From contig NZ_JAEUAT010000006.1 of NCBI RefSeq assembly GCF_019511525.1, forward strand, positions 124,001 to 188,000: a stretch of 64,000 nt of DNA, written 5' to 3'. A program made the position numbers and the translations under genes. This DNA is from Rhizobium cauense (GTDB lineage: Bacteria > Pseudomonadota > Alphaproteobacteria > Rhizobiales > Rhizobiaceae). The stretch's first letter is position 1; every line of letters starts with the position of its first letter. The notes beneath the pieces were generated by a model. It had not been told where the DNA came from and did no database searches. It worked only from the letters and a program-made list of their open reading frames with translations. Below are positions 1 through 9,197 of this stretch, one piece after another.

Positions 1-45
1 CTACAACTCACTTTACCCCGCTGCGAGAAAATCACGGCAACCACC

Positions 46-813
46 TCATTCACGCCAGCGGAGCAATCTGGCCTCAACGCTTCCTGCGAGCCTATTTAGC
101 AAGAACCCGACCAGGCCGAGAATGATCACGCCGACCATGACAAGCGCCATGTCGAAGCGCTCGCGGCCGGCAATGACGAGGCCGCCAATGCCTGGACCAA
201 CGGCGAGAAAATATTCCGCACCAACCGTCGCAAGCCAGGAGTAGATAAGACCGAGGTGAACGCCAGTCGCAATCGACGGCAGGGCGGATGGGAGGTAGAT
301 CTTTATGATCCGCTGCCATGGCCGGAAGCGCAATGCGCGACCGACTTCGATCAAGTCTTTTGGGGCGTCCTTGATACCGTCATAGGTATTGAGCGTGATC
401 GGAATGAACGCGGCCAGCGCCACGAACACAACCTTGGCCTGCTCACCAAAGCCGAACCACACGGAGATCAACGGGATCCAGGCAAGAAGCGAGATCTGTT
501 TCAAGCCGTTGAATGTCGGCATAGCGAGCCGATCCATAACTCCGCTCACGGACAGCAGCGTGCCGGCTGCAATACCGAGAACGGAACCAATGAGAAAGCC
601 TGCCACATTTCGCAACAGGCTGGCCGCCAACTGTCGGACAAGCGCGTTGTCGATGATCTCCCGCTTCGCCGTCAGAACGACCTCCTCGATCGGCGGCAGA
701 AATCGGATATCGACGAGTCCGAGCCGACTGGAGACCTCCCAAGCGATGAGCAGCAAGACCGGCAAGGTCATGCCGCGACGAAGGCGAACAAGCTGCGAGG
801 ATGGTGATGACAA
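46..813 (-). CDS. ABC transporter permease, SsuC/TauC type
   Basis: Inner-membrane permease of a sulfonate/nitrate/taurine-type ABC importer, 255 aa. The translation is strongly hydrophobic, with about six membrane segments and the EAA-type cytoplasmic loop typical of the family (around residues 150-180, including GRALRFRPWQ). The start is a TTG at 813, preceded by GAGGAG at a good distance and lying 3 bp after the stop of the next permease, so the two are probably translationally coupled. It is the last gene of a minus-strand operon with a second permease, a binding protein and a frameshifted ATPase. Monooxygenases next door favour sulfonates or related organosulfur compounds as substrate, but the exact ligand is inferred. 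Confidence 0.88.
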   Translation of the reverse strand: MSSPSSQLVRLRRGMTLPVLLLIAWEVSSRLGLVDIRFLPPIEEVVLTAKREIIDNALVRQLAASLLRNVAGFLIGSVLGIAAGTLLSVSGVMDRLAMPTFNGLKQISLLAWIPLISVWFGFGEQAKVVFVALAAFIPITLNTYDGIKDAPKDLIEVGRALRFRPWQRIIKIYLPSALPSIATGVHLGLIYSWLATVGAEYFLAVGPGIGGLVIAGRERFDMALVMVGVIILGLVGFLLNRLAGSVEARLLRWRE

Positions 814-816
814 GGT

Positions 817-1638
817 CTACTCCTCTTCCTTCTTCTTCCAGCGCTGGATCAGCACCTCGGCGGCGTTCAGACCCTTGTCCATGCCAAAGCCAATGACGCC
901 GATCACGATCATCGCGATGATGACAGTATCTAGCCAGAACATCTGTCGGCCCCAGACGAGCAAGTACCCAAGGCCTTCGGAGGAAGCGAGAAGTTCTACA
1001 CCAACAAGCGACGTCCACGCGTGAGTGAGACCGTAGCGTACCCCAGTGAAGATCGAGGGCACCGCACTTGGCAGAATGACGAGCCGCAGGGTCTGCCATC
1101 TGCTGAAGCGGAGCGCCCTGCTGACTTCGAGGTATTTCACCGGGACGTTACGTATGCCGGAAAAGGTGTTGAGTGTTACGGGAACCAGAGCGCCCTTGGC
1201 GATAATAATGATCTTCAGCGTTTCCTCGATCCCGACGAGGAGCATGAGCAACGGGATCCAGCCGAGGGTCGGTATCTGTGCAAAGGCGAGGAAGAGCGGT
1301 TTGACATAATCCTCGACCCTATTTGACAGGCCCATAGCGACACCAACCATCATGCCGAGCGTGGCACCGATGGCAAAGCCGAAGACAACGCGGCGCAGGC
1401 TGACGCCCGCATGATAGAACAACTCGCCCGTCGACATCATGTCTCGCCCGGTGTCGAGAACATAAGCTGGCGACGGAAGGATTTGCTGCGGAAGCCATCC
1501 CTGCGTTGAAGCGACCCACCAAAGCGCCATGAGAAAAATGGGAAGAAGCAGCGCATCCCCCTTTGCCACCCACTCAAGGACACTGCTTCGCATTGCTGTA
1601 AGGCGTGACCGCGCGCCGAGTTCGACACTGATTGCCAT
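817..1638 (-). CDS. ABC transporter permease, SsuC type
   Basis: Second inner-membrane permease of the same importer, about 273 aa. It is hydrophobic with the same family fold as its downstream neighbour and carries a matching EAA loop (SRALRFSRWQTLR). The open frame extends upstream to 1689, but the ATG at 1638 has a GGGAAGAG Shine-Dalgarno and avoids overlap with the binding-protein gene, so it is preferred. Two different permeases in one operon suggest a heterodimeric channel, which is unusual for E. coli SsuC but common in rhizobial nitrate/sulfonate/taurine-type systems. Confidence 0.87.
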   Translation of the reverse strand: MAISVELGARSRLTAMRSSVLEWVAKGDALLLPIFLMALWWVASTQGWLPQQILPSPAYVLDTGRDMMSTGELFYHAGVSLRRVVFGFAIGATLGMMVGVAMGLSNRVEDYVKPLFLAFAQIPTLGWIPLLMLLVGIEETLKIIIIAKGALVPVTLNTFSGIRNVPVKYLEVSRALRFSRWQTLRLVILPSAVPSIFTGVRYGLTHAWTSLVGVELLASSEGLGYLLVWGRQMFWLDTVIIAMIVIGVIGFGMDKGLNAAEVLIQRWKKKEEE

Positions 1639-1660
1639 GGCTGCTCTTCCCTTGAGACCG

Positions 1661-2737
1661 TCAGGAGGCGACAGGCTTGCCGTCTGCACCGTATCCCTGC
1701 CAGAAGTTCTTCAGGCCGAGGCGCTCGATTGCACTGTTGAGGTATGTTGGATCAAACCATCCCTCCAGGTCTACATCGCGCCGGATCAGCCCGAATTCCT
1801 TACTCTTGATGGCTTGTTCCTTGTACTGCGAGACGAGCAGGTCATCGATCAGCGGTGAGTTGCGATAAGCTAGCGCGTCGCCCTTGAAATATTCCTCGAG
1901 GATCGGAATGGCCGTGCCGGACTTGTGCCAAAGCTCGAACAGGTCAGCCCTATTGGGCTCATCCGATGACCACTTGGCGGCTTTGACGAAGGCATCCACC
2001 ACCCGCTGTGTAATCTCAGGATGTGCATCGATGAAGGCCTGGCGGCCGATGATGCCGGCGTTACGACCAAAGCGCGGATCATCCCCCTTCGTCGTGTAGA
2101 TAACGTCTGCCGCCCCCTTGGCTGCCAGATTGATCAGCTGTGTGTCGCCGAAAGCGGCGTCGATGTCCTTGCTGGTCAGTGCAGCAACGGTACCAGCGCT
2201 ATCAAGGTTGACAACTTGAACGTCTCTCTCCTTCAGACCATGTGCCTCGAGAACCTTGATTGCCGCTAGATGACCGTTCGTCCCGCGTTGAAGCGCGATC
2301 TTTCGTCCCTTCAGATCCTCGATCGACTTGATCCCCGAATCCTTGGCGACAGCGAGATAAAGCGGCTTACGAGCACCGCTCGCCAACAGGTACTTGGTCT
2401 TCAGACCCGTCGCCCGGCCGATCAATGACGGCAAGTCGCCCTGGTAGGCGAAGTCGAGCTGGTCGTTTGCGAAACCCTCATTCACGGCTGGGCCTGCACC
2501 CTTGAAGAAGGTCCATTCGATCTTGATGTTGGGATCGCTGGCGAACTCCTTCTCGAGAAATTCGCCTGCCCGTGCGGTCGCAGCAGACGTCCCTTCCGAA
2601 TAGGGACGGTTGTCAACGCCAATCGCCGCGTAGCCGACATGGATGACCAAGGGCTCTTCAGCCTTCGCAGGAAAGGATCCGGCTGCGACGAGAAGCGCCA
2701 GGCCGGCGGCCAGGCGGGTGATGATACCAGGTATCAT
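1661..2737 (-). CDS. ABC transporter substrate-binding protein, SsuA/NrtA-like
   Basis: Periplasmic binding protein of the sulfonate/nitrate/taurine family, about 358 aa. A signal peptide is visible from the ATG at 2737 (residues 1-26, ending FPAKA before EEPLV). The body has SsuA-family features such as GYAAIG near the N terminus, the segment ARKPLYLAVAKDSGIKS, and LKGRKIALQRGTNGHLA in the hinge. The frame is open to 2872, but the ATG at 2737 is chosen because CGGAGAA lies just upstream and it begins a proper signal sequence. It delivers substrate to the two permeases downstream. The ligand is probably an organosulfonate, inferred from neighbouring monooxygenases. Confidence 0.88.
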   Translation of the reverse strand: MIPGIITRLAAGLALLVAAGSFPAKAEEPLVIHVGYAAIGVDNRPYSEGTSAATARAGEFLEKEFASDPNIKIEWTFFKGAGPAVNEGFANDQLDFAYQGDLPSLIGRATGLKTKYLLASGARKPLYLAVAKDSGIKSIEDLKGRKIALQRGTNGHLAAIKVLEAHGLKERDVQVVNLDSAGTVAALTSKDIDAAFGDTQLINLAAKGAADVIYTTKGDDPRFGRNAGIIGRQAFIDAHPEITQRVVDAFVKAAKWSSDEPNRADLFELWHKSGTAIPILEEYFKGDALAYRNSPLIDDLLVSQYKEQAIKSKEFGLIRRDVDLEGWFDPTYLNSAIERLGLKNFWQGYGADGKPVAS

Positions 2738-2759
2738 GGGAATTCTCCGTTTATGAAAA

Positions 2760-3601
2760 CTAATGCGCAATCGCGACTGCAGGCTGCGGGCGATCCCACT
2801 CAGGCGACTGGAGCGATGCAACGGACGACGGCTGTGTCTGCTCGCCCGTCCCGTGAAGGCTCTTAAGGACACGGTCGCGGATGTTGACGATCTCGCTCGA
2901 GGTACGCCGGCGAGGACGCGAAAGTTTGACGGGCACTATCTCCCGGATCCGACCCGGGCGCGGCGACATCACCACAACGCGGTCACCGAGGTAGACGGCC
3001 TCCTCGACATCGTGGGTGACGAGCACCATCGTCACATGCTCCTTGGCCCAGATTTCCTGCAATTCGTCCTGCAGTCGGCCTTTGTGATCGCATCGAGTGC
3101 GCCAAAAGGTTCATCGAGCAGGAGAACATTGGGACGGCTGACGAGACCACGGGCAATGCCAGCGCGCTGTGCCATGCCGCCTGAAAGCTGATGCGGATAG
3201 ACACCACCAAATCCACCAAGGCCAACAAGCTCAAGATGCTCGCGAACGAGCTCCGTCTTGCGTGCCTTTGGCAACCTGCTGTTCAAAAGGCCGAGAGCAA
3301 CGTTCTGCTCCACGGTTAGCCACGGAAACAGGCGCGGCTCCTGAAAGACGATGCCGCGCTCGAGACTGGGCTGTGCGACCGTGTCTCCTGCATGGCGGAT
3401 CGTACCTGAGCTCGCAACATCGAGCCCGGCAAGCAGCCGCAGCAGGGTCGACTTGCCGCAGCCGCTGGCGCCGACAATGGTAACGAACTCACCCTTGGCG
3501 ACATCAAGGCTGACGTCGTCCAGCGCTGTCAGCGTATCGGCTTCAATCTTGAAGTTACGAGTGACGTGGTCGACCTGAAGATGCGATAAAGTCATTTCCA
3601 A
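2760..3601 (-). pseudogene. ABC transporter ATPase, SsuB-like, single-base frameshift
   Basis: This would be the cytoplasmic ATPase energising the sulfonate-type importer. The 5' part (3601 to about 3078) has Walker A GASGCGKST at residues 44-52, signature LSGGMAQR and Walker [13 protein letters not shown]. The 3' part (about 3077 to 2760, frame shifted by one) continues with QEIWAKEHVTMVLVTHDVEEA, containing the switch histidine. Restoring one base near 3077-3080 rejoins them as DAITKARLQDELQEIW, giving about 280 residues, the usual size. As written, the protein ends shortly after Walker B and would lose the H-loop. It could be a true inactivating mutation or a sequencing indel. The ORF is otherwise intact, so decay would be recent. 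Confidence 0.85.
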
Positions 3602-3604
3602 CTC

Positions 3605-4960
3605 CTATTCTGCAGCAAGCTGCCGGGTGGCAGGATGCTGCGGGATCCCAAGGCCGAGGTTTTCGCGGAGCGTGCGTCCCTCGTATTCGCTGCGGAAAAG
3701 CTTCCGTCGGCGCAACTCGGGAATGACGAGATCGACGAAGTCGCGAAGGCCTAGCGGAAGATGCGGCGGCATCACATTGAAGCCGTCGGCGGCCCCGCCA
3801 GTAAACCAATGCTGCATTTCGTCCACGACCTGGGCTGGGGTTCCAACGATCTGGCGGTGTCCACGCGCTCCGGCAATACGAAGGTAGAGCTGACGAATGG
3901 TCAGGTTCTCGCGCCTGGCCAGATCGACAAGCAACCGTTGGCGGCTCTTGCTCGCATTGGTCTCAGGCACGTCGGGGATCGGCCCATCGAGCGGGTATTG
4001 CGAAAGATCGGCACCCCCCGCCATGCCGTTCAACAGCGAGAGCCCGACCACAGGGTGGATGAGTTCCTGGATTTGCTCGAATTTTTCTTCTGCTTCCGCA
4101 AGCGTCCTGCCAACCACCGGGAATATCCCGGGCATGATCTTCAGCGCGTCGCCGTTGCGGCCATATTTTGCAAGCCTGCCCTTCAAGTCGGCGTAGAAGG
4201 TGCGCGCATCGTCGAATGTCTGGTGGGCCGTGAACACCACTTCAGCTGTGCGGGCGGCAAGTTCCTTACCAGGTTCCGACGAACCTGCCTGGACGAGCAC
4301 CGGGTGTCCCTGCGGGGCGCGAGCAACATTCAGTGGTCCGCGAACCTTAAAGAATTTTCCTGCGTGATTGAGGATGTGCTGCTTGTCAGGGTCATAGAAG
4401 ATGCCGCTTTCCTTATCTCGAGGAAACGCATCCTCTTCCCAAGTATCCCAAAGCCCCAGTACGACATTGGCGAACTCTTCGGCCCGCTCGTAGCGCTCGG
4501 AATGTGCGAAATGTTCGTCTCGCCCGAAGTTATGGGCTTCGTGTTCGCTCGACGAGGTCACAAGGTTCCACCCTGCCCGGCCGCCGCTGATATGATCGAG
4601 GGAGGCGAACTTCCGGGCGATATGATAGGGTTCGTTGTAGGAGGTCGACGCAGTCGCAACGAATCCGATGTGTTTCGTCACCGCAGCAAGGGCAGAGAGC
4701 AGCGTGATGGGCTCAAACTGTGCGACGTATCGCGTTGCCGTCCGACTAAGAGCCTCAGTATCCGTGCCTCGCGTGCCGACGCCATCCGCGAGGAAGATCA
4801 AATCAAACTTTGCCGCCTCGGCAAGCCGCGCCAATTCGACATAGTGCTCGAAGTTGGAGCCAGCATCTGCCTGGGCTTCGGGATGGCGCCATGCAGCGAC
4901 GTGATGGCCCGTCGGGTAAAGAAAGGCGCCGAGCTTCAGCTGTCTGGCAATGGTGCCCAT
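3605..4960 (-). CDS. LLM-class flavin-dependent monooxygenase, NtaA/SnaA/DszA family
   Basis: Flavin-dependent (FMNH2) monooxygenase of the luciferase-like superfamily, 451 aa, the usual size for NtaA/SnaA/DszA(SoxA)-type enzymes. Family motifs are visible: KLGAFLYPTGHHVAAWRHP at the start, FDLIFLADG, STSYNEPYHIARKFASLDHI, SGGRAGWNLVTS and HPVLVQAGSS. It lies 3 bp upstream of the ABC ATPase on the same strand, so it probably heads the sulfonate-type operon (flavin oxygenase, ATPase, binding protein, two permeases). The role inferred is oxygenolytic desulfurisation of an imported organosulfur compound. The substrate cannot be read from sequence. A close relative (10349-11680) lies nearby. Confidence 0.88.
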   Translation of the reverse strand: MGTIARQLKLGAFLYPTGHHVAAWRHPEAQADAGSNFEHYVELARLAEAAKFDLIFLADGVGTRGTDTEALSRTATRYVAQFEPITLLSALAAVTKHIGFVATASTSYNEPYHIARKFASLDHISGGRAGWNLVTSSSEHEAHNFGRDEHFAHSERYERAEEFANVVLGLWDTWEEDAFPRDKESGIFYDPDKQHILNHAGKFFKVRGPLNVARAPQGHPVLVQAGSSEPGKELAARTAEVVFTAHQTFDDARTFYADLKGRLAKYGRNGDALKIMPGIFPVVGRTLAEAEEKFEQIQELIHPVVGLSLLNGMAGGADLSQYPLDGPIPDVPETNASKSRQRLLVDLARRENLTIRQLYLRIAGARGHRQIVGTPAQVVDEMQHWFTGGAADGFNVMPPHLPLGLRDFVDLVIPELRRRKLFRSEYEGRTLRENLGLGIPQHPATRQLAAE

Positions 4961-5296
4961 ATCGATCAGTCTCCCAGTGAAGGAGCGATTAGGCTAATCG
5001 AAACAGTTATTATCTATAGAAATTATATTCTATTTCGACCTGTTTCTGGAAACTATTGTGGTTGGAAAGCCGACGCTCCAGCGGGCAATGTTCTGACAGC
5101 CGGTCTTGCCCGCGCGGAGAAGAAGGAGACAGAGAGGACGCAATCGGCCGCCGCGGAAACGTGGGCACCGTCCAGTCGCTTGAAGGACGCCATGTGCTTA
5201 ACAAGGTCGCTCGGCCGCTCGGCTTCGCGCTGAAATAGATCAAACCCCGCGCAGCATTCCACATCCTAAGAATCCATTGATACGCAGGCAGTTAGC
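4961..5296. promoter_or_regulatory. Divergent sulfur-locus promoter region
   Basis: Non-coding gap between the divergently transcribed monooxygenase operon (minus) and the SsuD-like gene (plus). It contains an AT-rich island around 5005-5035, unlike the GC-rich surroundings, and within it a perfect 6-bp dyad, ATAGAA (5016-5021) and TTCTAT (5028-5033), separated by six bases. A regulator site here could control both directions. CysB/Cbl-type LysR control is a reasonable guess because of the sulfur genes, but no regulator gene for this locus lies in the window. No small gene was recognised. Confidence 0.45.
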
Positions 5297-6367
5297 ATGA
5301 GCACCCCTTCCGAATTCCTCTGGTACATTCCCAATGATATCAAGGCAGGCCATCGTGGCGACACAGGTGACGAAAATCACAACAGCCTCGAGAGCCTGAC
5401 GGAACAGGCAAGAGCGTTGGAGGATCATGGCTGGAAAGGCGCATTGATTGGCACCGGCTGGGGACGACCCGATACCTTCACGATCGCCGCGGCGCTTGCT
5501 GCACGCACGAAAACCTTCGAGCCTCTTGTTGCGATAAGGCCGGGCTACTGGCGCCCTGCCAACTTTGCCTCGGCCGCAGCGACCTTGGATGATCTCACGG
5601 GCGGGCGTGTCCGCATCAACATCGTTTCCGGTCAGGATAACCTTGCCGCCTATGGCGACAGCGAAGGTGACCAGGCTCACCGTTATGCCCGCACCAAGGA
5701 ATTCATGCGTCTGGTCCGGCGGCTTTGGACCGAAGAGGACGTCACCTTTTCCGGCGCCCATTTCAAGGTCGCGGCTTCCACGGTGCAGCCGAGGATCAAT
5801 GGAAAGGGAGAGCGAGGCCATCCGAAGGTTTATTTTGGAGGCGCCTCCGAGGCTGCTGCGCAAGTCGCCGCCACGGAAGCTGACGTACAGCTCTTCTGGG
5901 GCGAGCCCCTCGACGGTGTAGAAGAGCGTATTGAGCATCTGAAGGCCCTGAGCTCGAAGCTCGATCGAGACCTCCCTCCACTGGAGTTCGGTTTACGGAT
6001 CACCACCCTGGTACGGGAGACGACTGAACAGGCATGGGCCGACGCCGAAGCAAAAGTTGAAGCCATGGCCAAGGGTCAAGCCGGCAAATGGCAGGATCAC
6101 CATCGTACCGTCGCTGTCGGACAGCAACGCCTGTTCAACCTGAATGAACGCGGCGACGTTCTGGATGACAACCTCTATACAGCACCCGGCAGGTATGGCG
6201 GCGGCGGCGCCGGAACCACCTGGCTTGTTGGGTCGGCAGAAGACGTGGCCCGATCGCTGAAGAAGTACGAGGCGCTTGGGATCACGCATTTCGTGCTCTC
6301 CGATACGCCCTACCTGGCCGAAATCAGACGGCAGGGCGATACGTTGCTCCCGCTTCTGCAGCGCTAG
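5297..6367 (+). CDS. ssuD: SsuD-like FMNH2-dependent alkanesulfonate monooxygenase
   Basis: Cytoplasmic LLM-family monooxygenase, 356 aa, resembling SsuD. The enzyme family cleaves alkanesulfonates to an aldehyde and sulfite using FMNH2 and oxygen. Visible SsuD-like segments are FLWYIPNDIKAGH at the N terminus, GALIGTGWGRPDTF, LVAIRPGYWRPANFA, TLDDLTGGR, VYFGGASEAA, and near the C terminus YGGGGAGTTWLVG and GITHFVLSDTPYLAE. E. coli SsuD is slightly longer (381 aa), and the shorter C terminus here is common in rhizobial members. It is divergent from the sulfonate-type ABC operon, which probably supplies its substrate. The NADPH-FMN reductase partner (SsuE) is not in the window. Confidence 0.85.
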   Translation: MSTPSEFLWYIPNDIKAGHRGDTGDENHNSLESLTEQARALEDHGWKGALIGTGWGRPDTFTIAAALAARTKTFEPLVAIRPGYWRPANFASAAATLDDLTGGRVRINIVSGQDNLAAYGDSEGDQAHRYARTKEFMRLVRRLWTEEDVTFSGAHFKVAASTVQPRINGKGERGHPKVYFGGASEAAAQVAATEADVQLFWGEPLDGVEERIEHLKALSSKLDRDLPPLEFGLRITTLVRETTEQAWADAEAKVEAMAKGQAGKWQDHHRTVAVGQQRLFNLNERGDVLDDNLYTAPGRYGGGGAGTTWLVGSAEDVARSLKKYEALGITHFVLSDTPYLAEIRRQGDTLLPLLQR

Positions 6368-6391
6368 AGTTCTCTCGAAAAAGGCTTCAGT

Positions 6392-7411
6392 TCAGGACAA
6401 GAAAACTTTCGCCCGGCGCACGGTCACGTAGCCGCTGTCGCCTGCGCGGGCCTCGCGTTCCGGTTCGACATCCAGCTCCAGCGCCTCGCCCGTCTGCGCA
6501 GTGGCCATAAGCCGTCGGCCACCCGGACGATCAAGCACGCGACTGACCGTTGCCGCAATCCCAGGTCCGCTCGCGGACCAATCAAGATCGCCGGGGCGGG
6601 CATGGATCTCGGCCTTTCCGTCGGCCAGGCCGGGGGCGGCGATCGTGGCGCCACCGGTATGTGCTTCGCCGTTCACGACAGTCGCCGACAACACGTTGGT
6701 GTCACCGAGAAACTTCATGACAAAGGCCGACTTTGGATTGCGGCAGACGTCCTCAGGCGTCCCCTGTTGGACGATCTGGCCGTCCTTCAAGATCACCACA
6801 CGGTCGGCGAGATCGAGCGCCTCCTCCTGATCATGGGTTACGAAAAGCGTTGTAATCCCGAGCTCCGAATGGATCTCCCGCAACCAACGCCTCAGCTCGC
6901 GGCGGACATTGGCATCGAGTGCACCGAAGGGCTCGTCGAGAAGCAATACTTTTGGATCGACTGCAAGCGCCCGTGCAAGGGCCACTCGCTGCCGCTGACC
7001 GCCTGATATCTGTGCTGGAAACCGCTGACCGAGCCCTTCAAGTCGAACGAGCCTGAGGAGTTCTTCGACACGTGCATCGATTGCCGCCTTGTCGCGTTTG
7101 ACCCGCGACACCTTCATGCCAAAGGCAATGTTTTCGGCGACGGTCATATGCGGAAACAATGCATAGTGCTGAAACACGAAGCCAACGCCACGATCACGTA
7201 CGGGGATGTCCGTGGCGTCCTGGTCACCAAAAAAGATGTGTCCATCGTCGGCATACTCGAGGCCGGCCACCATCCGTAAAATCGTCGTCTTTCCAGAACC
7301 GGAAGGGCCAAGTAGTGCAACGAGCTCACCGCTTTCAATATCAAGCGACACATCCCTGACGGCGCGAAAGGTCTCAAAGGTTTTGACTACGTGGTCGAGG
7401 TGGATTCTCAT
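6392..7411 (-). CDS. cysA: Sulfate/thiosulfate ABC transporter ATP-binding protein CysA
   Basis: Cytoplasmic ATPase of the sulfate importer, 339 aa. Walker [10 protein letters not shown] is at residues 35-43, followed by a Q-loop ([14 protein letters not shown]), signature [15 protein letters not shown], Walker [13 protein letters not shown] and H-loop [16 protein letters not shown]. The C-terminal portion is a TOBE-like regulatory extension, as in CysA and its relatives. The start ATG at 7411 overlaps the stop of cysW (ATGA), so the two are translationally coupled. It is the last gene of the sbp-cysT-cysW-cysA operon, a complete canonical set, in contrast to the broken ATPase of the neighbouring sulfonate-type system. 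Confidence 0.93.
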   Translation of the reverse strand: MRIHLDHVVKTFETFRAVRDVSLDIESGELVALLGPSGSGKTTILRMVAGLEYADDGHIFFGDQDATDIPVRDRGVGFVFQHYALFPHMTVAENIAFGMKVSRVKRDKAAIDARVEELLRLVRLEGLGQRFPAQISGGQRQRVALARALAVDPKVLLLDEPFGALDANVRRELRRWLREIHSELGITTLFVTHDQEEALDLADRVVILKDGQIVQQGTPEDVCRNPKSAFVMKFLGDTNVLSATVVNGEAHTGGATIAAPGLADGKAEIHARPGDLDWSASGPGIAATVSRVLDRPGGRRLMATAQTGEALELDVEPEREARAGDSGYVTVRRAKVFLS

Positions 7412-8292
7412 GCGGTTTTTCCTGCGGGATCGACGGGTGACGGCGCGCGGACCCGGCCCGCGCCCCGACGTTCTAGTGCCGCTTTGGCGATGATGGTAAA
7501 GACGGCAATGAGCGCCAGAATAGAAGCGGACGCGAAGGCCCCGGCCGCCTGATAATCATGATAGAGCAGCTCGATGTGCAGCGGCAGTGTGTTGGTCTCG
7601 CCGCGAATATTGCCCGAGACGACGGAAACCGCGCCAAACTCGCCCATCACACGCGCATTGCACAGAACGACGCCGTAAAGCAGCGCCCACTTGACGTTGG
7701 GCAAGGTCACCGAAAAGAAAGTACGCCAACCGGAAGCCCCGAGCGACGTTGCCGCTTCTTCAAGATCCCGGCCCTGAGACTGCATCAACGGTATGAGTTC
7801 GCGGGCGACAAAGGGCGCGGTCACGAACATTGATGCAAGGATAATGCCGGGTACGGCAAACAGGATCTTGATGTTCCATGCATCGAGTGTGGGACCAAAA
7901 ATCCCTTGAAGTCCGTAGACAAAGAGATAGGCGACACCAGCGACGATTGGAGAGACTGAGAACGGTATCTCGATCACAACGAGCAGGAGGCGCTTGCCCC
8001 GAAAATCGAACTTGGTCAGCGTCCATGCAGCCGCTATGCCGAAGGCAGTGTTGACGGGAACGGCGACCAGCGCCGTAAAAACCGTCAAACCGATCGCGCG
8101 GCGTGTATCGGGATGCATGAGTGTGTCGCGATAGACGTTCCAGCCTCGCGAAAAGGCCTCTACGCCGATGATCAGCAAAGGCGCCAGGATCAGCAGGGCT
8201 CCGAGGAGGAGCACGACGCCGATCAGGGTCCGGCGGAAAAGCGGACCATCGCCGACGCGCGGCGGCTTGCGTCGTTTCAATGCGGTGACCAT
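7408..8292 (-). CDS. cysW: Sulfate ABC transporter permease CysW
   Basis: Inner-membrane permease, about 294 aa from the ATG at 8292. The open frame continues to 8508, but that extension lies inside cysT and is not protein-like. The ATG at 8292 is 2 bp beyond the cysT stop and is preceded by GAGAGG. CysW features include several hydrophobic spans, the segment [20 protein letters not shown], the EAA loop ([21 protein letters not shown]) and the stretch [16 protein letters not shown], conserved in CysW. It pairs with CysT to form the sulfate channel. Confidence 0.93.
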   Translation of the reverse strand: MVTALKRRKPPRVGDGPLFRRTLIGVVLLLGALLILAPLLIIGVEAFSRGWNVYRDTLMHPDTRRAIGLTVFTALVAVPVNTAFGIAAAWTLTKFDFRGKRLLLVVIEIPFSVSPIVAGVAYLFVYGLQGIFGPTLDAWNIKILFAVPGIILASMFVTAPFVARELIPLMQSQGRDLEEAATSLGASGWRTFFSVTLPNVKWALLYGVVLCNARVMGEFGAVSVVSGNIRGETNTLPLHIELLYHDYQAAGAFASASILALIAVFTIIAKAALERRGAGRVRAPSPVDPAGKTA

Positions 8293-8294
8293 GT

Positions 8295-9116
8295 TCAACC
8301 TCTCACGGTGTAACGCAGCGCCCGTGACTGCAGCCAGTTGGTAAAGAAGAGCATGACGAAGGCGGTCAAAAGCAATACGGAGGCGATAGCTGCAGCCGAT
8401 GCATAGTCGTATTCCTCCAGGCGGATGAATATCAGCAGCGCAGTGATCTCCGTCGAAAGCGGCTGGTTGCCTGCGATGAAAATGATTGCTCCGAATTCGC
8501 CAAGGCACCGCGCAAAGGACAATGACAGCCCGGCAAGCAGAGCCGGCGCCAACAGTGGCAGGATGATCTTCTGGAAGACATGCCAGTCCGATCCCCCGAG
8601 AGACTGCGCTGCCTCCTCCAAAGCTGGATCAAGGTCTTCAAGAACAGGTTGTACAGTGCGCACGATGAACGGTAGCGACGTGAAGCACATGGCGATCATG
8701 ATACCAAGCGGCGTGTAGGCAACCTTGATGCCCAAATGGGAAAAGATCGAGCCGAACCAGCCATTGCTCGCAAAGAGTGCCGTCAACGAAATGCCAGCAA
8801 CAGCGGTCGGCAAAGCAAAGGGCAAATCGACCATAGCATCGACGAGACGTCTGCCAGGGAACCGATAGCGCACCAGAACCCAAGCGACTGCCAAACCGAA
8901 GAAGAGGTTGAAAATCGTCGCAACAAGAGCCGAAAGAACCGTTACGCGATAGCTTGCAAGCGCCCGCGGGGAAGAAATGATCTGCCAGTAATCGAACGGG
9001 CCTAGGCTCGCTGCTTTGAGAACAAGCGCGGCGAGCGGCAAGACCACGATAACGCCAACATAAAGCAGCGTCACGCCAAGCGACAGGCGTAATCCGGGCA
9101 GGACTTTGCGTCTCAA
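8295..9116 (-). CDS. cysT: Sulfate ABC transporter permease CysT
   Basis: Inner-membrane permease (CysT/CysU), 273 aa. It begins with a TTG at 9116 preceded by AGAGGAACG. CysT family features are SLGVTLLYVGVIVVLPLAAL in the first membrane span, DLPFALPTAVAGISLTALF, the EAA loop EEAAQSLGGSDWHVFQKI and RCLGEFGAIIFIAGN. It lies 82 bp downstream of sbp, with an intrinsic-terminator hairpin in the gap, so expression of the membrane components is expected to be lower than that of the binding protein. It is followed immediately by cysW. Confidence 0.93.
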   Translation of the reverse strand: MRRKVLPGLRLSLGVTLLYVGVIVVLPLAALVLKAASLGPFDYWQIISSPRALASYRVTVLSALVATIFNLFFGLAVAWVLVRYRFPGRRLVDAMVDLPFALPTAVAGISLTALFASNGWFGSIFSHLGIKVAYTPLGIMIAMCFTSLPFIVRTVQPVLEDLDPALEEAAQSLGGSDWHVFQKIILPLLAPALLAGLSLSFARCLGEFGAIIFIAGNQPLSTEITALLIFIRLEEYDYASAAAIASVLLLTAFVMLFFTNWLQSRALRYTVRG

Positions 9117-9137
9117 AGGTTCGTTCCTCTATCACGG

Positions 9138-9167
9138 AAAAACCCGGCGGATCGTTGCCCGCCGGGT
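9138..9167 (-). terminator. Intrinsic terminator/attenuator between sbp and cysT
   Basis: On the minus strand a 9-bp perfect GC-rich stem (arms 9159-9167 and 9142-9150, ACCCGGCGG type) with an 8-nt loop is followed directly by a run of five T, the layout of a rho-independent terminator. It sits downstream of sbp and upstream of cysT. Partial termination here is the standard way to make periplasmic binding protein in excess over the permease and ATPase. It could also act as an mRNA-stabilising hairpin for sbp. Confidence 0.8.
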
Positions 9168-9197
9168 AATATGAAGGCGATCGGTTGGCTTTGTCGC

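Noticed and set aside
3761..5233. A 490-codon open frame on the plus strand opposite the flavin monooxygenase
   Set aside because: It lies antisense to a well-conserved family protein and its translation has no family features; GC-rich third positions keep the reverse frame open.
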